This document shows positions 36,136-48,135 of a DNA stretch of 64,000 bases, piece by piece (the first letter of the stretch is position 1; each line of letters opens with the position of its first letter). The notes under the pieces are model-generated. The model saw nothing but the letters and a program-made list of their open reading frames with translations. It made no database searches and had not been told where the DNA came from. Both the position numbers and the translations under genes were made by a program. Source of the stretch: Mytilus californianus (Eukaryota > Mollusca > Bivalvia > Mytilida > Mytilidae); contig NW_026262712.1 in assembly GCF_021869535.1 (NCBI RefSeq), forward strand, positions 111,101,640 through 111,165,639. The letters run 5' to 3'.

Positions 36136-36750
36136 GCTATGTGCTGTGAACGCTTGTCTTCTCTAGAATCATATTCATGATTAGTTTCATAACCCGTCAT
36201 AATTCTTTATAGAATAGCACTTGTATTTTAACTTATAAAATGTTTAATTATACAATGTATATATTATGATGATTGTGTATTACAAATGTATGAGAAGTGG
36301 GGAGACTTTAATAAAATATTGAATCTGTATCGGTATTGTGAGCGCTAGCCTCCGCTAGAATCAAACCAGTTTTAAGTCGCATATATATCTTGTCATGTTT
36401 TGTGAGCGCTTGTCGTCACTAGAATCATACCCAGTAATAATTCCATAGCTTATCATGCGTTGTGAGCGCTTTTCCTCGCTAGAATCATACACAGGCTAAG
36501 TCACGCTTAGTCTCATAGCTTTTAATGCGTTGTGAGCGCTTTTTGTTTTTGCTATAAGCATACCCAGGTTATATCTCATAGCTTGTCATGCACTGTGAGC
36601 GCTTGTCTCCGCTAGAATGTGACCCAGACTTAGTCGCATAGCTTGTTATGTGTTGTGTGCACTTGTATCCCCTAGAATCATACAAAGACTTAGCCTAATA
36701 GTTGATCAAGCGTTGTGAGCGCTTGTCGTCGCTAGAATGATATTAGTCTA
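36136..36750 (+). repeat. 60-bp tandem array, about 8 units
   Basis: Each unit has GTTGTGAGCGCTTGTC, CGCTAGAATCATACCCAG and CATAGCTTGTCATGC, strongly diverged between units (about 60-70 bp each). The first unit, near 36142, is separated from the rest by about 130 bp of non-matching sequence. Confidence 0.85.
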
Positions 36751-39170
36751 AATGCTTATGAGCCCTTTATCATCGTTGAGTACTGTACAATTAAGCCAAG
36801 TATTACATGATTTGTTGAACTTCTTTTGTTTTATGTTTGCAAAACATCCCTTTCATTCATAAACGACGGGGGCGTATTTGCGACACATCAATTTGTTTTA
36901 AATGTTTATGTTATTTTGAAGGGGAAAATGCGTAATTTACAAAACATTTGTACTATGTCACAAACATTTTTGTTATTTGGCAAACTTCATACGAAGCAAA
37001 TTTACCTTTTTTTCTTGAGACGAGTAATTTGAGTATAGCGTCAAACGTGCTATGATATTTCAAAGTACCATTGTACCAATTTAAAATAAAAAAAAAAAAC
37101 ATTAGGTAGCATTGACATATCCCACGATTTGACGTCAATGGTTCAATAAAACTACTTTATCTTAATATTCAATGGAAGAAATTTAAACTGTCCCTTTTAA
37201 TTCACTCGGATATCTGTTAACTTATAAACACCCCAACAATTACATAGGTATTTTATATCAAACACTTTAAATGACACTACACTGAAGAAATGCTTCACTC
37301 CTTGGCATATTAAATTAAGAATGATTAAATCGAGCATTAATATCAAAATGTATAAAATGAAACAGATACAATTTTTAGAAGTTATAACAATAAAAATGCC
37401 AGTATTATAAGAGAAAATATTAAATTTTATCATCGTTAATCTATCACATCCAACGCGTACACGCAAACTGTCCAATTGTTTTAAGATCTTTTAACAGCAA
37501 TTTTATTTATTGATTCCAAATAGAAGGATTCGTCACATACATATCGATAATTAAGCAATTATAGATATTTATCGACAACTACATAATATCAAGATTATTG
37601 AAAAAATGATCGTTTATTTACATTATCATGGATCTTTGAGATGACCGTCTTACAAGTTTTAACTCATAGTATTAAGTATATGTAAGTTGGTACACACATT
37701 ACGAAATACTACTGATATCATTTTAAGATTAAAGTTGTATGCCTGTAATACCTTAAAAGTTAAATAGTTTTAGTGAACTTGAACACATATCTCCTCTTCG
37801 ATTATTGTTTACAAGGAAGCTCTTGCACCATGGGTTCGTACAAGTGCATGCGTCTTCAAAGTTTATACTTACGTCACCATGATATGGTTGACACTTTAGG
37901 AATATCTGTGTTACAGATAACCAGATATGCCATAGTCGAAGGACCGTCATCTTTTACGCGTGTCAGACCGAATACAACTTATTATCGGATTGGTTCTTGT
38001 ATTGATAAACACGACTGGTATTACTAGTGGAGAAGGAACGGCTTACCTTTTGGGAGAAACTATGTTCTACGACCGATTTTTTGTGGGGTTAGTGTTGCTC
38101 CATGGAATTGTCTCCCTTTGTACGACTCATGTTTTTTTTTCGTCCACACTTGTTATTTTTGGTCAAATTAGGAGCACTTGATGCATTAACAATTATCAGC
38201 AATAATAAGAACTGGTTATGCCATATGACTGTCACAGAAGTCTGCCAACGTCGGCTTATGATTGTATTTCGATTATTTGTAAAATATTAAAAACTCTATC
38301 TTTAAACGAAAACGATTCTGCCTGATAAGGTTATTTCAAAACAATTAAAAAAATAGAAAATCTGTTGATTGCATGGTGATTGCTTAAAGTCCGGTTGCAA
38401 TTATTTTATGCATATTCAGGACGAGTAACAAATCCAACGTCAATACAAAAGGCAAGTTTTGTAAAGTAGGCCGACCTGGTAAGCTGAGACTACCACTGGC
38501 CGTGAAATGAGAGTATGCTGGTTAATGGAAGAAATATATCCTTGCAACAGAGCACAAGCGAACTCCTCGGAGAGTTGTTGAAAATGGTTCTTATAACGTC
38601 TATGGAGTGTAGCAATCTCCTTACATGAGAAATCGGAATTAGCATCCCCATTTACGATCGGGCGTGGCTGCGTATTTAAACATCCAGCACTGCCAAACAG
38701 ACTTCCCGCTTAAGCAATTGATTTACTGCCGTAAGAAGGTCAGGTGAAAATAATTCTATACCCTAGCCTTCATTGGGTTGAATATAAAAAGAAAGATCTC
38801 TGGAAACGACAGAAGAATTAGAATTGAGGATAAAGCAATAATAAGTATCTTAATAATAAAGAGCTGGAAACTTGGACTGACATGCAATGAAAATAAGGGA
38901 GAGTTTTTGCAATGGCATGGATCGTCGGAATTAGTCACCATTTCTTATTGGACGTGGATGCGTATATTTTTACATTACACACAGCACGGACGCCCCACTT
39001 TAGAACGGGCCCCTTGTCAAAAAGTCAAACTACAAATATGAAAAAAAACTACGTCAATCTTTCGTCTTTATTGATACCACAAAGCTAACGTTAAAGTATA
39101 ATATCGTGGCACTAATTACTCAGTGATAAAGTTTTATTATCAACAGGTAAAGTGAAGTCAATGATACAGT
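36751..39170. other. Intergenic stretch without confirmed gene
   Basis: The segment 38630-38692 (GGAATTAG, GGGCGTGGCTGCGTAT) has a weak direct relative at 38927-38990 (GGACGTGGATGCGTAT). A hydrophobic open frame at 37960-38181 is discussed in the findings. Confidence 0.4.
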
Positions 39171-39289
39171 TTTGTACTTTTGTCAGGTAAAGTGGGTAGG
39201 ACACAATGTTTACAATATCAAAACAGTTCCAAATAAACATGGTACCCATTACTCTTTTTCTATATATATGCACTGGATTTTTAAACTAT

Positions 39290-39501
39290 ATATCCATGGG
39301 GGAAAATGTACCAAGGAGACAATTGAAAATCATATTTTATTCCACTGCATATTGATTTTGATAGCGAAATCTGCATTTGATTGGTTGAAACTATCACACG
39401 TGATGTCGAACAAAACTTCATATTCCCCTCCGAGTATCATATTCCCCTCTGAACGTCGGGATTGCCTTCTGCGACGTTACCTGCGATTAGTGTTTAAATA
39501 A
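39290..39501 (+). pseudogene. Possible LINE ORF2 C-terminal fragment
   Basis: The frame ending at TAA 39499-39501 contains KCTKETIENHILFHCILILI, then DWLKLS, and FPSERRDCLLRRYLRLVFK at the end. The C-x-ETIE-x-H-x3-HC arrangement followed by W-L and a late Arg-rich FP segment resembles the zinc-binding tail of L1/Tx1-like retrotransposon proteins. Only about 70 codons, and no RT motif is seen, so the identification is tentative. Confidence 0.35.
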
Positions 39502-39719
39502 ATTATTTTGATAGGGTTTATTTAAAAAATCATTTCAAATCTAAAAACAAATAATTAATTAATTAACTTTAAAACGGTACTCATTATCATTGTTTATGTT
39601 GTTTATTATTATGTATTATTGTCATTTTGTTTATTTTCTTTGGTTACATCTTTTGACATCAGACTCGGACTTCTCTTGAACTGAATTTTAATGTGCGTAT
39701 TGTTATGCGTTTACTATTC

Positions 39720-40058
39720 TACATTGGCTAGAGGTATAGGGTGAGGGTTGAGATCTCATAAACATGTTTAACCCCGCCGCATTTTTGCGCCTGTCCCAAG
39801 TCAGGAGCCTCTAGCCTTTGTTAGTCTTGTATTATTTTCAATTTTAGTTTCTTGTGTACAATTTGGAGTTTAGTATGGCGTTCATTATCACTGAACTAGT
39901 ATATATATTTGTTTAGGGGCCAGCTGAAGGACGCCTCCGGGTGCGGGAATTTCTCGCTGCATTGAAGACCTGTTGGTGACCTTCTGCTGTTGTCTGTTTT
40001 ATGGTCGGGTTGTTGTCTCTTTGACACATTCCCAATTTCCATTCTCAATTTTATTGTG
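39720..40058 (+). repeat. Family C repeat, long copy
   Basis: It begins with the module AACATGTTTAACCCCGCCGC and CCTGTCCCAAGTCAGGAGCC, shared with family B (minus). It continues through GGGGCCAGCTGAAGGACGCC, TGCATTGAAGACCTGTTGGT and GGTCGGGTTGTTGTCTCTTT to TCCATTCTCAATTTTATT. Confidence 0.8.
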
Positions 40059-40296
40059 TTTAGTTAAACAAAACGAATAAGAAAACAATTGCCTTGTATA
40101 GCTTACTTTACGGTCAGGAAACACTTTCACAAATAATTTTACGAGAAAAAAATACTCGTAAGTCATGAACGTTTCAGTATAACTTACGACTAATTTTAGT
40201 CGTAACATTTTTTTTGAAATTGGAGATGGCTCATTGTTGAAGATCGCACGGTAGGTCACCCTACAGTTGTTTACATTTTCGTCTTTTGGTCGACGA

Positions 40297-40338
40297 GGGG
40301 AAGGTGGGGGTGGGGGGGGGGGGTGGGGTGGGGGGGGT
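40297..40338 (+). repeat. G-rich tract, possible G-quadruplex
   Basis: Runs of 4 to 13 G separated by one to three bases, satisfying the G3+N1-7 pattern several times over. Confidence 0.75.
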
Positions 40339-40349
40339 TAACGACCTTG

Positions 40350-42945
40350 ACTACCCATGAGGGTTTTGCATGGTCGGCCCTGGCGTGCGCCTTTTGGGGC
40401 ATTTATAATAATTTGTTTTTACCTTATGGTAATTATTATAATTTATAGAGTGACAATTAACATAACATGAATAAAAGTTAAGTGAACAATCATTTATAAA
40501 ATAAATAAATAAAAAAATAAATAAATGAATAATTTTTAGAATAAAAAATAAAAGATATAAATATATTGAACTTAAATAAATAAATAAAAAAAAAGGTTTT
40601 ATAAAGTACAAAAATAAGAAAAGGAAAAAAAAATAATTTAGGAGCCACCAAAAGCCTGAACGGGAGAAGTGGCCAAACAAACGACAGTGAGCGACAGAAA
40701 CGTTGTCACGATACACCAGCAGCCAAGTAAAGAGCGGAGAATTTTAATATGCCAAATTGTGTATTTTGGTCTCGGGTGGCTATTTGTTTTATAGGCAATC
40801 ACAATACATCCCCTTATGTTTAAAATAAACAAAAAGGAAACGATTAGGTTTTCCTTTTTAAATATAGTGTATTTTTTACTGCATTTTTGGTAAATCATTC
40901 TGGAAATATTTTTTTCCCGTAATTGGGCGTTTCGTTATTGGACACTATCGGTAGGAAATATTTAAATAAAAAGTGCATGTAAAACTATAAACTAGTAGGT
41001 AATAAAAGGAGTAACATGAGCTACCATAAATAATTGTTAGGTAACTCCCATATCAAGTCATTTCAAAACACAAGCAGCAGATTTGAGACAGTAAAAAAAT
41101 ACCAAAATTGTTTTCCTTAACGACGATGATAATATAAAAAAATAAATAACTCTCCAAATGTTTTTTTTTTCGGAATATTCACATATAAACATGTCAGTAG
41201 ATGTTTATCCTTTAGAAATTCAAATTATTTCGAAATACAAAATAGTTTACTTAATATATAGCTGTGTTTAATTGTGCTGCACTATGTATTATATTGATAC
41301 CTTGGTAATGTGTACATACAATAAACATTAAATTACATCTATTACATTTTCAAAAAGAATTCGAAAATAAATATTGGTATTTAAAAATAAATGAAGAAGA
41401 AAAGATAAGAAAAACTCCAGTAAAAACACCGATTAAGTATCTACGTTGATGATCCATTCAATACATCGAACATTTCAGCTGTATATTGAAAATAAAACAC
41501 GAATGCAAACAACATTGAAAAAAAGAAATAGCGCTTCCTTCTTTTAAGATTTTATTTTTTTAAAGATGAACTTGATTTGTGTACACAGAGTCTGACCCTT
41601 GTTGAGCCGATAAAACGATATCCAAAAAGAATTAAGAAGATACCGAGCGGGTAAAAAAATCCCTTAGTACAAAAAAAGGAGACAAAACATATACCAGACA
41701 GACAAATAAATAAACAAGAACTTTTTAAGACCCTATAATTCAATAGTGGCCATTACACTTGGAAATATTAGTATAATCCGTGGAATTAAAACAAGTGGAT
41801 GGTCTGCCATCCATTACCGTTTGTCTTCCGGAGAAATGTCGCAATTTTCCGTCTTGGTGTCATTTTGGATAGCGTCACTTAACGGATTACATATGCAATC
41901 ATTGAAATTGTGAAATCAAACAAATATTCAATATATACGAAGTTGACTGATTATCTTGTTATCAATAACATTTCTAAAAGGATTGTTAGTTTTGGGACCA
42001 CAAATGTGCGGTTTAAACTGAAAATTTTCAATGCGGTTTTGGGGTGGATAAATACATTGAACTCTCAAATACGGAAATATATCTTATATACAGCAAAATG
42101 TCATATAAGTAGTTTATAATTATTGTAGAATAAATTTAAGTTAAAAGTTTTAAATTAAATGTCAGTTTGTTTATGCACAATTTGCGACCTCACTACGGCT
42201 TCATGCAACTTTGTTTATTCGGCCTTGATTCCCATCTTTACAATACGATTTGTTACGGAGTAGTCCAATCAAAACGCTACTGTTAAGTAAGCACTCTACA
42301 CTTTTTCTAATACAAAAATTGCAATCTCACTCATTGTAAATAATGAAATAATAAAGTGAGAGAAAAAGAAAAAAAACAATAAACAGCTATTTAAAGTTGT
42401 ATAGTGTGTAGAAAGATTAGTCTCTCAATATAATAATATTTATAAAAATCCAGGTTGATATTGAGGAAGACTCCTGCGTGAAAGTTATTACGAGTGTTTA
42501 CATGCACTGATTTCACATCTTATCTGTATCAAGTGTCGGGTGATCAAACTATTTACATGTAGGTCTGTTATTGATAAATACCTCTATAAATCACAACATT
42601 AATTGTTACAATGTCAAGCTTAACTATAAATGTAGGTCCATGAGTCCATTGAAGTATTAAAATATAAAACATGGGGATTTCATTAAATTTCTTAACACAT
42701 TTTCAATTAATAACTTGAACAATGATGATGGTATGATTCAAGTTAAAACGTTGTTGGCCAAGACTAAACAAAACCAGTTATTTAAAACTCATAAACCATA
42801 ACTGTCAATGATTAAACATTCAAAGATTCCTCATATACTGAATAAGCTCTGCAATCTTATTTGGGCGTCAATATATATAATTTGCATCATCTAAGATTGA
42901 AATCGAATTATAGTTATAGTAAAACTTTTTTATACCAGATGTGTA
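40350..42945. other. Intergenic stretch without recognised feature
   Basis: Very AT-rich, with TAAATAAA runs at 40495-40590. Frames here are low-complexity Phe/Leu/Ile/Tyr and are not called. Confidence 0.5.
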
Positions 42946-42949
42946 GTGC

Positions 42950-43065
42950 AACACTAACCCCACATAAAAATGTACGGCCTTCAACAATGAGAAAATCCCA
43001 TACCGTATAATCGTCAACAAAAGGCCATGAAATGAAAAATTTAAAACAATTCAAACGAGAAATGT
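42950..43065 (+). repeat. Family B fragment
   Basis: GTACGGCCTTCAACAATGAG, CCCATACCGTATAATCGTC and AAACAATTCAAACGAGAAA are central family B words. Confidence 0.7.
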
Positions 43066-44690
43066 TCATCAAACTAATAATGATTATTTTCTGAAATGAA
43101 AAAAAAGGAAAAAATAAATACAGTGCATAAAGATCGTATAAAAATTTAAAACTATTAATCAAATATAGCTTTATATCAATACTGTTATTTCTGACTGATA
43201 AATGATTTCATCAATATTAAAGGATTTTAATATAAAACACGTAATTTGTAATTTGAAAAATACATAATTGCACTTGACATGTGTTGACATTAGAAAAAAA
43301 AACTATCAACCAGATAAGGCCGTATATATCAGTCTTTGTAGTTTAATTATACAGTAATTTCTGGTTGCTTAATGATTTCATCCATATTAATTGATATAAA
43401 TGTAAAACAAGTTATTTGTATAGACAAAAATATAAATTTCAAACTATATATGTAGAACTGATCATAAAATCAATAATGTTGTAAATATAACAGTGCAAGT
43501 TACCTAACGTGGGTTACATATTCCCCGATACTGATCAATACGACTTTTTAAATAGATATGATATAGTGAATTCATGCGCATCTTTAATTTACATTTCAAA
43601 CGATGTGCATTTTTTAACAGTTCATCTTACACCGTTTCATAGAAATGGTTTGATCGTTTAATTCAAAAATAGTTTTATACGAATACATGGCGGTGTGGGG
43701 TATGTTTCTATGTGACAGAAACCTTACACACATAAAGCTTTCGTTCTTTACTTGAGTTGCTGATTTTTTTAGATGTTGGGTCAGTTTTCGAGCAACATGT
43801 TTTGTTTTATTTCACCTGTTCAAGTATTGGTGTCTTCTTTTTTTTTGTACTGAAAGGGCGTTAATATGTCGTTAATATACCCCCACCCCTCCCCAACACA
43901 CACACACACCCTGTTTAAGGACGTAGTTTTAAGAGCCACATTCTTTTCACAGTAACCCAGCTAATCAGCTTCAATGATGTGCTTACTTTATTATATTGGA
44001 TACAACTGTACATCTAAAGCATTGCTACTCATTTTCATTCAAACAAAAACTACGCTGTGATATGCCCACATCAAAACCACAAGCCTCATTTTTAATTTTT
44101 CATTACCAATATTAATAAGTAAAACTAATTAGCCACTGTCTGTGCCACGGTCGATTGATAAAAATTAAACGAAGCGAAGAAGAGTTATATTCTATTTTTA
44201 TAATATTACACGCTCAATATTTTCCATTCATAAATAAATTCTTTGACCGAATTTCGTAACATGTCCAGTACCCATTGACACGTGGATACTGTTTTACTTT
44301 TATGTACCTTACCATTTTAAACCCTGCCCCTTTTGTGACGTAGTACCAATCGCCCAGGTTTATAATGATCTCATAAAAAGAAAGGGAATTTCCTGATTAA
44401 ATGCCCCAACTTATTGTGAACTGTCTGTTTACTATATATTCGATGTCGACTATTTTGTTTGTAATAAAACAAACTATTATTTTCAATATTTCTTTTCTTT
44501 CAAATAATATATGTCAAATTTGATATTATTATATCATAAATTAACGAATAATAAGGTTTAAAGATGCTTGCTTTGCAACAATAGCTTTATAGTATCACTC
44601 CCGCTTATTATTCGGATTTCAAATGTGCTTACGGTTTACTTGACCTATATATAGTATTTTCACGAATGTTTATATACAACAGTTCGTAGA
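43066..44690. other. Intergenic stretch upstream of the SPDEF-like gene
   Basis: AT-rich. A short (AC)n run lies at 43896-43909 after a C-rich stretch. AATGATTTCATC(A/C)ATATTAA occurs near 43201 and 43372, a weak local duplication. No gene. Confidence 0.5.
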
Positions 44691-44698
44691 ATTAAAAC

Positions 44699-44720
44699 CA
44701 CGTGATAGGGGGTATATAAA
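44699..44720 (+). promoter_or_regulatory. Candidate promoter: E-box CACGTG plus TATATAAA
   Basis: A palindromic CACGTG at 44699-44704 is followed nine bases later by TATATAAA at 44713-44720, about 460 bp upstream of the SPDEF-like ATG. The spacing would suit a start near 44745-44750 and a noncoding first exon. AT-rich DNA makes chance TATA boxes common, so this is only a candidate. Confidence 0.25.
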
Positions 44721-45125
44721 CATTAACCACATATTTACATCTTTAAATGACTGATAGATAACTATTGGTGATCACTTCTATAGGGATTTAAATGCAAAAA
44801 GGTCTGTACTGATTTAAGTCAACTGTTTATATAATTAGCAAAGTTGCATGTAGTCTTTTAAATAACTTATTAGATCTACGAGTTGAGCTATGTATTTACT
44901 TTAAACAAATTAGTTGTTACTTGTATCCCTAATTTACCTACTAAAAAAACTTATATTATATTTCTGCAATATATAACGTACCTTCAAACAAAATTTATTG
45001 CATACTTAAAACGACTGTATCTTTAAATCTTTAAGCTCGACTGAGGATTGACTAATATTATTGTACATTAAAATAAGAATGTTGATAAATATGATTTAGA
45101 CGTTTGTGCATGTTTTTTTTCATAG

Positions 45126-45178
45126 GTTTCCAAGTACTTAAAGCTTACAACTCCTACCGCAGATCTATAACAGACAAC
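45126..45178 (+). other. Probable 5' UTR segment of SPDEF-like gene
   Basis: A T-rich tract ending TTTTTTTTCATAG at 45125 looks like a splice acceptor, so the 53 bases before the ATG may belong to an exon joined to an upstream noncoding exon. Transcript data would decide. Transcription could instead begin directly upstream. Confidence 0.4.
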
Positions 45179-45202
45179 ATGGTGGTTGTACCAGACCAGA
45201 AG
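45179..45202 (+). CDS. SPDEF: SPDEF-like gene, coding part of first coding exon
   Basis: Eight codons (MVVVPDQK) from an ATG in good context, followed at 45203 by a consensus donor GTGAGT. Splicing to 45450 is in phase 0. Because the exon is so short, the ATG choice is the least certain part of the model. Confidence 0.7.
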
Positions 45203-48135
45203 GTGAGTTGAGCTATATTTTACTCTTCCACTAATATTAAAATATTAAATTGTATATTTTGCATTTTATACTTGCAACCATAAGGGATATAATAAAGCAT
45301 TTGTTTTTAACATTATGATTTTTCTAGCATGGTCATGTAACAACTAAACATTTATTGACATAATTTTTATTGAACTTTATCTGGTTCAAATGCAAACTTC
45401 AATAATTAGGTATATAAGCAAACACAATAATAAATCATTTTATTTTCAGGTGCCGCAAAGTGTATACGCTATGGAAAATGATATTTATTCAAGTCACCAT
45501 GAGGAATTTAATAATATGCCGAATATCTTAGGTTTAGAGGAATTTTCACAATTAGAACCAGTTGCACCAACAGTTTGTGAAACAAACAATGATCAGCGAG
45601 TTTACGAATCTGACAGTCCTAAAAGTTTACTGGATTTAGATAGTATCAGTGGACATCAATCATTTTATGGAGATGAACCCGCTTTAAATATTAAAATTGA
45701 AAAAGACATTGAACATGTTTCGTATAGCTGTTCAATGCATAATATCAACTCTTCGTATCAAATGTACAATCCATCTCAAATACTTGTGAAAGAGGAACCA
45801 GATCAAGTGGAAGACATAGGTACCAGTGTAATTCGTCATCTCAAAGAAGAAATTAACAACACCTGTTGCATCTTACGCATTTCAACAGGTAAATTATACT
45901 TTAACAGTACACTTGTGATTGATTGACCTTCACATTTTGACGTATTTTATCAATTTAAATACCTGGCCGATCCTAGCATTCTTATGTTGGTTAAATTTAT
46001 TATTGTTGTGCAGATATTATCAGGTTTCGTGGATATATTCTTTTTTAACATTTATTTTGTTTATCAGTCAAATGACGTCTACATGTTTCTTTAACTTTAA
46101 GTTATAGTATATTGGAGACAACATTTTACCTGAATGCATAAAAATCAGGCGTTTTACATTTACTTTTAATCAGTCAATTAAAACTTAAAAGCAGTTTTGA
46201 TACAAAAAGGTACATGCACTTTATTACCATAACAAGCTAAGCTAAATTGATAATTAAAACCACTTACCACAACAAATCAATAATTAAAAACACTGACCAC
46301 AGCAACTACAAGATGAGATAACACAATAAAATAAACAGCTAATCGTGATCACTTATTTACAGAAAAAAATATTTAAACAATATCTTGCTTAAAGTACAGG
46401 AAACTTCTTAGGCACTTTTGAGCTTATGTGATATATTAGCATTTCAATTAGATACATTAGCAACTTTCTGAATATTTTGAGTCCCTTTAAGAAAAAGAAA
46501 TTAAAGTACAATACCGTAAATATCAACTTCAAGCGTACATCAAATTTAAGGTATTATACTCGATTCATCTCTTTTCGAAACAATAAGTTCTCGTTTCAGG
46601 CAATTTCTTTAAATATATCATATGATGTTTAATTAGTTTAATTTTTTTCATTATTAATATTAATCAAAACTTTTTATTTGGCCTCTCCATAATTTCTCGT
46701 GTTATATTATATAGATCCTATGATGTGGTCGATGGAAGATGTTCGGAAGTGGTTTGTATGGCATGCGCAGCAGTTCGGTGTACACAGTGAAATACACGAG
46801 CAGTTCGCCATGAAAGGAGAACACCTGTGTCAGCTTACCGAGGAGAACTTTAAAGAAAGATGTCCCGAGGCAGGATCCAATTTCTATGGTCAGCTAGACG
46901 TTTGGAAAACTGGTAAGACAATTCTTTCAGTTTTTTTTAGACACACTTCACTAATAGTTTTGACTCAAGTTATAACGGTAGTCTTATAATGTAACATCTT
47001 CTTTCCTTCATACTAAAACCACAATCAAGTTATAAACATGATTAGCAGTGTAAAACAACGGGTTATTTTTTTTATCATTTCTTTTTCTCTTCTACATTGT
47101 ATTTCTTACAAGCAAAATATCTTTTTTTAACCATTTATTAATGTTTACTGTTTTTATAGTTCCAGCATGTAGTTTGCAGACAGAAGACTGTCCCCCATCT
47201 CCGCCACAACATCAAATCCATTGTTATTCCTACCGTGATTACTATGACAACAGCTATGACCTGATGAGCTACATGCCTACCAGCACATCACCAGCACCAA
47301 GTGAAGACAGTATTGACAGTACCACTAGTTCCTCTAATGTCTCCTACATCCCACCATCTTGCCACGATGAGGAATATATGTCCTACAGTCGTAAGTTCAT
47401 ATTAACTATTTCGACCAATACATATGCACTGAATGTTTATCAACCAACGATCAATACAAGAAAATAATTTTTAGTTTCAGTTAAAGAATATAAAAATCTT
47501 AAATGATACAAATTTCAAAACAAAAATTATATCCGAAAACAAATACAACTACTAAGTGTTACATCGACATACATTTGATGAAAATACAGGTTCTTGTTTG
47601 AATTAAACTTTGTACGTCTAGAATCTCAAATAAGTGTGTCATATGTATTTGCTTCATTTTGTTACACAGTAATTGTTTTTGGTTTTCTTGGAAAGGAATT
47701 TTGTTTGTTCAAATTCAAGAAAGTTAATATTTGCAGTTGCAATCAACCTTTAAACGGAAAAAAAAAATACTTAGAAGTATAGCTATATTTGAGAATTTGT
47801 ATGATTTATAATTTACAGAGTCCCCTCCCTTGAGTTCTCCAGTAGAAACACATCACCACAAACAGACCATTCATCTTTGGCAGTTCTTGAAGGATCTCCT
47901 GCTTAGACCTGACCGATATAACTCGTGTATCAAATGGGTAGATAGACAAAGAGGCATCTTCAAAATTGAGGACTCGTCTAAGGTAGCTAAACTCTGGGGA
48001 CTGCGAAAGAATAGACCAGCCATGAACTACGACAAACTCAGCCGATCCATTCGTCAATACTACAAGAAAGGAATCATTAAGAAAACAGAACACTCCAAAC
48101 GTCTTGTTTACCAGTTCTGTCAGCCATATTTATGA
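45179..48135 (+). CDS. SPDEF: SPDEF-type ETS transcription factor (Pointed + ETS domains), five exons
   Basis: Joining 45179-45202, 45450-45888, 46715-46912, 47160-47390 and 47819-48135 gives 1,209 nt, 402 residues plus TGA. All four introns are GT/AG, and phases (0,1,1,1) keep the frame. Residues 1-134 are acidic and Ser/Asn-rich, with two psi-K-x-E sites (IKIE about 89-92, VKEE about 121-124) that could be sumoylated. The Pointed/SAM domain is about 135-222 (DPMMWSMEDVRKWFVWHAQQ). A Ser/Thr/Pro/Tyr-rich linker follows, about 222-297. The ETS domain is about 315-400 and ends at the C-terminus, as in SPDEF. Recognition helix NYDKLSRSIRQYYKKG carries the two ETS arginines (about 373, 376); the SIRQYYKKGII wording matches SPDEF rather than ELF3/EHF or ETS1. 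The family is nuclear and binds GGA-core DNA; vertebrate SPDEF acts in secretory/goblet-cell differentiation. A role in mussel secretory epithelium is inference only. Length exceeds human SPDEF (335 aa). The start is the ATG at 45179, with A at -3 and G at +4; an in-frame ATG at 45471 is an alternative. Confidence 0.93.
45450..45888 (+). CDS. SPDEF: SPDEF-like gene, exon encoding acidic N-terminal region
   Basis: The acceptor is TTTTATTTTCAG ending at 45449 and the donor GTAAAT starts at 45889. It encodes residues 9-154 plus the first base of codon 155. The product is rich in Ser, Asn, Glu and Asp and holds two possible SUMO sites. Its last 20 residues or so (VIRHLKEEINNTCCILRIST) align with the N-terminal lead-in of the SPDEF Pointed domain. 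Confidence 0.88.
46715..46912 (+). CDS. SPDEF: SPDEF-like gene, Pointed-domain exon
   Basis: The acceptor AG ends at 46714 and the donor GTAAGA starts at 46913. The exon completes codon 155 (Asp) and encodes the core of the Pointed/SAM domain. The WS-x-EDV-x-KWFVWHAQQF helix, the GEHLCQLTEENFKER segment and the closing YGQLDVWKT are typical of ETS-family Pointed domains. Confidence 0.92.
47160..47390 (+). CDS. SPDEF: SPDEF-like gene, linker exon
   Basis: The acceptor TTTTTATAG ends at 47159 and the donor GTAAGT starts at 47391. It encodes a low-complexity Ser/Thr/Pro/Tyr linker between Pointed and ETS domains, about residues 221-297, with a run of STTSSSN-like residues. No folded domain is visible here. 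Confidence 0.88.
47819..48135 (+). CDS. SPDEF: SPDEF-like gene, ETS-domain exon with stop codon
   Basis: The acceptor TTACAG ends at 47818 and the stop TGA is at 48133-48135. The whole ETS winged helix-turn-helix is encoded here, starting at IHLWQFLKDLLL and ending YQFCQPYL. The motif IFKIEDSSKVAKLWGLRKNR and the recognition helix are diagnostic of SPDEF-type ETS factors. A single ETS exon leaves no intron inside the DNA-binding domain. Confidence 0.95.

Noticed and set aside
40351-40716. 121-codon minus frame rich in Phe/Tyr/Leu/Ile
   Set aside because: Translation of TAAATAAA-type simple sequence.
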